A stretch of 5,964 nucleotides of DNA from Lachnospiraceae bacterium. Its GTDB lineage: Bacteria; Bacillota_A; Clostridia; Lachnospirales; Lachnospiraceae. The translations under genes and the position numbers were made by a program. The notes under the pieces were generated by a model that was not told where the DNA came from, did not search any database, and saw only the letters and a list, made by a program, of their open reading frames with translations. Shown here one piece after another: positions 4,459 through 5,964 of this stretch (position 1 is its first letter; every line of letters starts with the position of its first letter). The stretch lies in the NCBI GenBank assembly GCA_016281675.1, contig JAEEJD010000056.1:1-5964 (forward strand), read 5' to 3'.

Positions 4459-5885
4459 GAATATACAATTCTCTGACGAAAAAAGTCGAGGAGTTTGTTC
4501 CTAACACTCCGGGGAAGGTCAGCATGTATACGTGCGGGCCTACCGTTTATCATTTTGCGCATATCGGAAACCTTCGAAGCTATCTGATGGAGGATGTGCT
4601 TGAAAAACTTCTGCGATACAGCGGTTATGATGTTAAACGTGTCATGAACATAACCGATGTCGGGCACCTGTCATCCGATGCCGATACGGGCGAAGACAAG
4701 ATGCTCTCGGGGGCAAAGCGCGAACATAAGACAGTTATGGAGATCGCCAAGTTCTATACGGACGCTTTCTTTGCGGACTGCGCAAAACTTAACATCAAGA
4801 CTCCCGACGTTGTGGAGCCCGCGACAAACTGCATTTCGGAGTTCATCCATATGATCGAAGTGCTCCTTGAAAAAGGCTATGCGTATAAGGCGGGAGACAA
4901 CGTATATTTCGATACTTCAAAACTTAAGGAATACTATGTTTTCGGCAACCAGAGCGAAGACGAACTCATGGTCGGCGTAAGGGACGATGTGACCGAGGAC
5001 GAGAATAAACGTAACAAGAATGATTTTGTCCTCTGGTTTACGAAATCAAAGTTCGAGGATCAGGCACTCAAGTGGGACAGCCCCTGGGGTGTAGGTTATC
5101 CGGGCTGGCATATCGAGTGCTCGTGCATCAGCATGAAGCATCTCGGAGAGTATATGGATATCCACTGCGGCGGCGTTGACAACATCTTCCCGCATCACAC
5201 AAACGAGATCGCCCAATCTGAGTCTTACACAGGCCATAAATGGTGTAATTACTGGTTCCATGTGCATCATCTTAATGACGAGACGGGTAAGATGAGTAAG
5301 TCCAAGGGAGAGTTTTTGACGGTATCGCTTCTTGAGGAAAAGGGTTACGATCCGATAGTCTATCGCCTGTTCACTTTGCAGAGCCATTACCGTAAGCCGC
5401 TTGTGTTCTCGTTTGAGGCGCTCGATCAGGCGGCAAAGACATATAAGAAACTTAAAAACCGTATAGCGGCGCTTTCCGTCGACGGTCCGGTCGATGAGGC
5501 CGCGAAAAAGGAATGGCACGATAAGTTTGCCGAAGTTGTCGGAAACGACGTTAACACCGCGATGGGCATAACGCTTGTTTATGACGTTCTGAAGTCCGAT
5601 GCAAACGGGGCAACGAAGAGAGCCGTTATAGATGATTTTGATTATGTTCTCGGCCTTAAACTCCTGGAGAGCGTTCCGGGTTCGGGAAGCGATTCCTCCG
5701 GAGGATCCGATCACGCGGATGAGGATCCCGCATTTGTTTCTCATGTCGAGGAGAAGATCGCAGAGCGTGCCGCAGCCAAGAAGGAGAAGAACTTCGCGCT
5801 TGCGGACGAGATCAGGGATCAGCTTCTTTCCGAAGGGGTCGTGCTCAAAGATACCCGCGAAGGAACAACCTGGACCAGGCAGTAA
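4455..5885 (+). CDS. cysS: Cysteine--tRNA ligase
   Basis: Class I aminoacyl-tRNA synthetase that charges tRNA-Cys in the cytoplasm. It is 476 residues, about normal length. Visible in order are [16 protein letters not shown] with Cys27 and the HIGH-class motif HIGN (36-39), [19 protein letters not shown], and WHIECSCIS with Cys222. Next come [18 protein letters not shown] with His247 and Glu251, then KMSKSKG (279-285). Cys27, Cys222, His247 and Glu251 match the zinc ligands known in E. coli CysS. The C-terminal anticodon-binding helical domain includes a serine/glycine-rich insertion around 414-421 ([10 protein letters not shown]). The ATG overlaps the ispF stop by 4 nt and has no strong ribosome binding site of its own, so coupling to ispF is likely. 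It is followed after 4 nt by mrnC, a standard Firmicute pair. Confidence 0.97.
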   Translation: MRIYNSLTKKVEEFVPNTPGKVSMYTCGPTVYHFAHIGNLRSYLMEDVLEKLLRYSGYDVKRVMNITDVGHLSSDADTGEDKMLSGAKREHKTVMEIAKFYTDAFFADCAKLNIKTPDVVEPATNCISEFIHMIEVLLEKGYAYKAGDNVYFDTSKLKEYYVFGNQSEDELMVGVRDDVTEDENKRNKNDFVLWFTKSKFEDQALKWDSPWGVGYPGWHIECSCISMKHLGEYMDIHCGGVDNIFPHHTNEIAQSESYTGHKWCNYWFHVHHLNDETGKMSKSKGEFLTVSLLEEKGYDPIVYRLFTLQSHYRKPLVFSFEALDQAAKTYKKLKNRIAALSVDGPVDEAAKKEWHDKFAEVVGNDVNTAMGITLVYDVLKSDANGATKRAVIDDFDYVLGLKLLESVPGSGSDSSGGSDHADEDPAFVSHVEEKIAERAAAKKEKNFALADEIRDQLLSEGVVLKDTREGTTWTRQ

Positions 5886-5889
5886 GGAA

Positions 5890-5964
5890 ATGTTAGATAA
5901 AATAAAAGAACAATTCGGTATTACCGGCAGTGATCCGGGGCAATATTCCCCGCTTGCTCTCGCA
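5890..5964 (+). CDS. mrnC: Mini-ribonuclease III, N-terminus (cut by window end)
   Basis: Only 25 codons are present: a short basic/acidic start (MLDKIKEQFGI) and QYSPLALA, the segment that opens the RNase III-like domain of Mini-III, usually followed by YIGDAVYE. Mini-III lacks the double-stranded RNA-binding domain and matures 23S rRNA in Bacillus. The position directly after cysS is typical in Firmicutes and supports the call. The only in-frame ATG nearby is 5890. The purine-rich TAAGGA before it overlaps the cysS stop and leaves only 1 to 2 nt, shorter than usual, so coupling to cysS translation is plausible. Confidence 0.85.
   Translation, partial: MLDKIKEQFGITGSDPGQYSPLALA

Noticed and set aside
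4316..4504. Plus-strand open frame (62 codons) overlapping the end of ispF and start of cysS
   Set aside because: Basic low-complexity translation from the A-rich ispF tail in another frame; no initiation signal.
5046..5744. Minus-strand open frame (232 codons) inside cysS
   Set aside because: Fully antisense to a well-conserved synthetase; no ribosome binding site or domain seen.

Overview
The window reads as chromosomal DNA of a Gram-positive Firmicute, most likely a Clostridia/Lachnospiraceae-type bacterium (inference). The basis is the cysS-mrnC gene order, the style of the CysS, NadE and serine acetyltransferase proteins, a Mbeg1-like (DUF2974) protein, an elongator tRNA-Met close to the Bacillus form, tRNA genes without encoded CCA, and sigma-A-type promoters. 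All confident protein genes lie on the + strand.

Layout. 1-678: the 3' end of a gene for a multi-pass membrane protein, cut by the window edge. 675-913: a compact tRNA unit with a perfect TTGACA-N17-TATAAT promoter whose -35 box overlaps the preceding stop codon, a small leader hairpin, tRNA-Val(UAC), tRNA-Met(CAU) and a strong terminator. 914-1257: an AT-rich gap that an ordinary gene caller would leave empty. It appears to hold a type I toxin-antitoxin module: a 34-codon hydrophobic peptide gene with a good ribosome binding site, a bidirectional terminator overlapping its stop codon, and a convergent antisense RNA driven by an extended -10 promoter. Both promoters and both RNA 5' ends lie in a three-block inverted repeat. 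Base pairing by eye suggests that the toxin mRNA leader masks its own start region and that the antisense RNA carries a second copy of the masking sequence. A further hairpin/terminator separates the module from the next operon.

1270-5964: a tight + strand operon: Mbeg1-like alpha/beta hydrolase, cysE-type serine O-acetyltransferase, nadE, ispF, cysS, and the start of mrnC (Mini-ribonuclease III), with gaps of 8, 18, 10, -4 and 4 nt. The genes cover cysteine synthesis (CysE), cysteine charging (CysS), NAD synthesis, isoprenoid synthesis (MEP pathway) and ribosomal RNA maturation, so this is a housekeeping operon. The oddity within it is ispF: it has an approximately 50-residue extra tail with a CxxCxxC motif and a lysine-rich end encoded by A-runs. 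A dnaX-like slippery heptamer there would, on a -1 slip, join ispF in frame to cysS.

The putative type I module at 925-1175 is the most interesting candidate for an undescribed system. All RNA structures and promoters were read by eye, with no folding or search.
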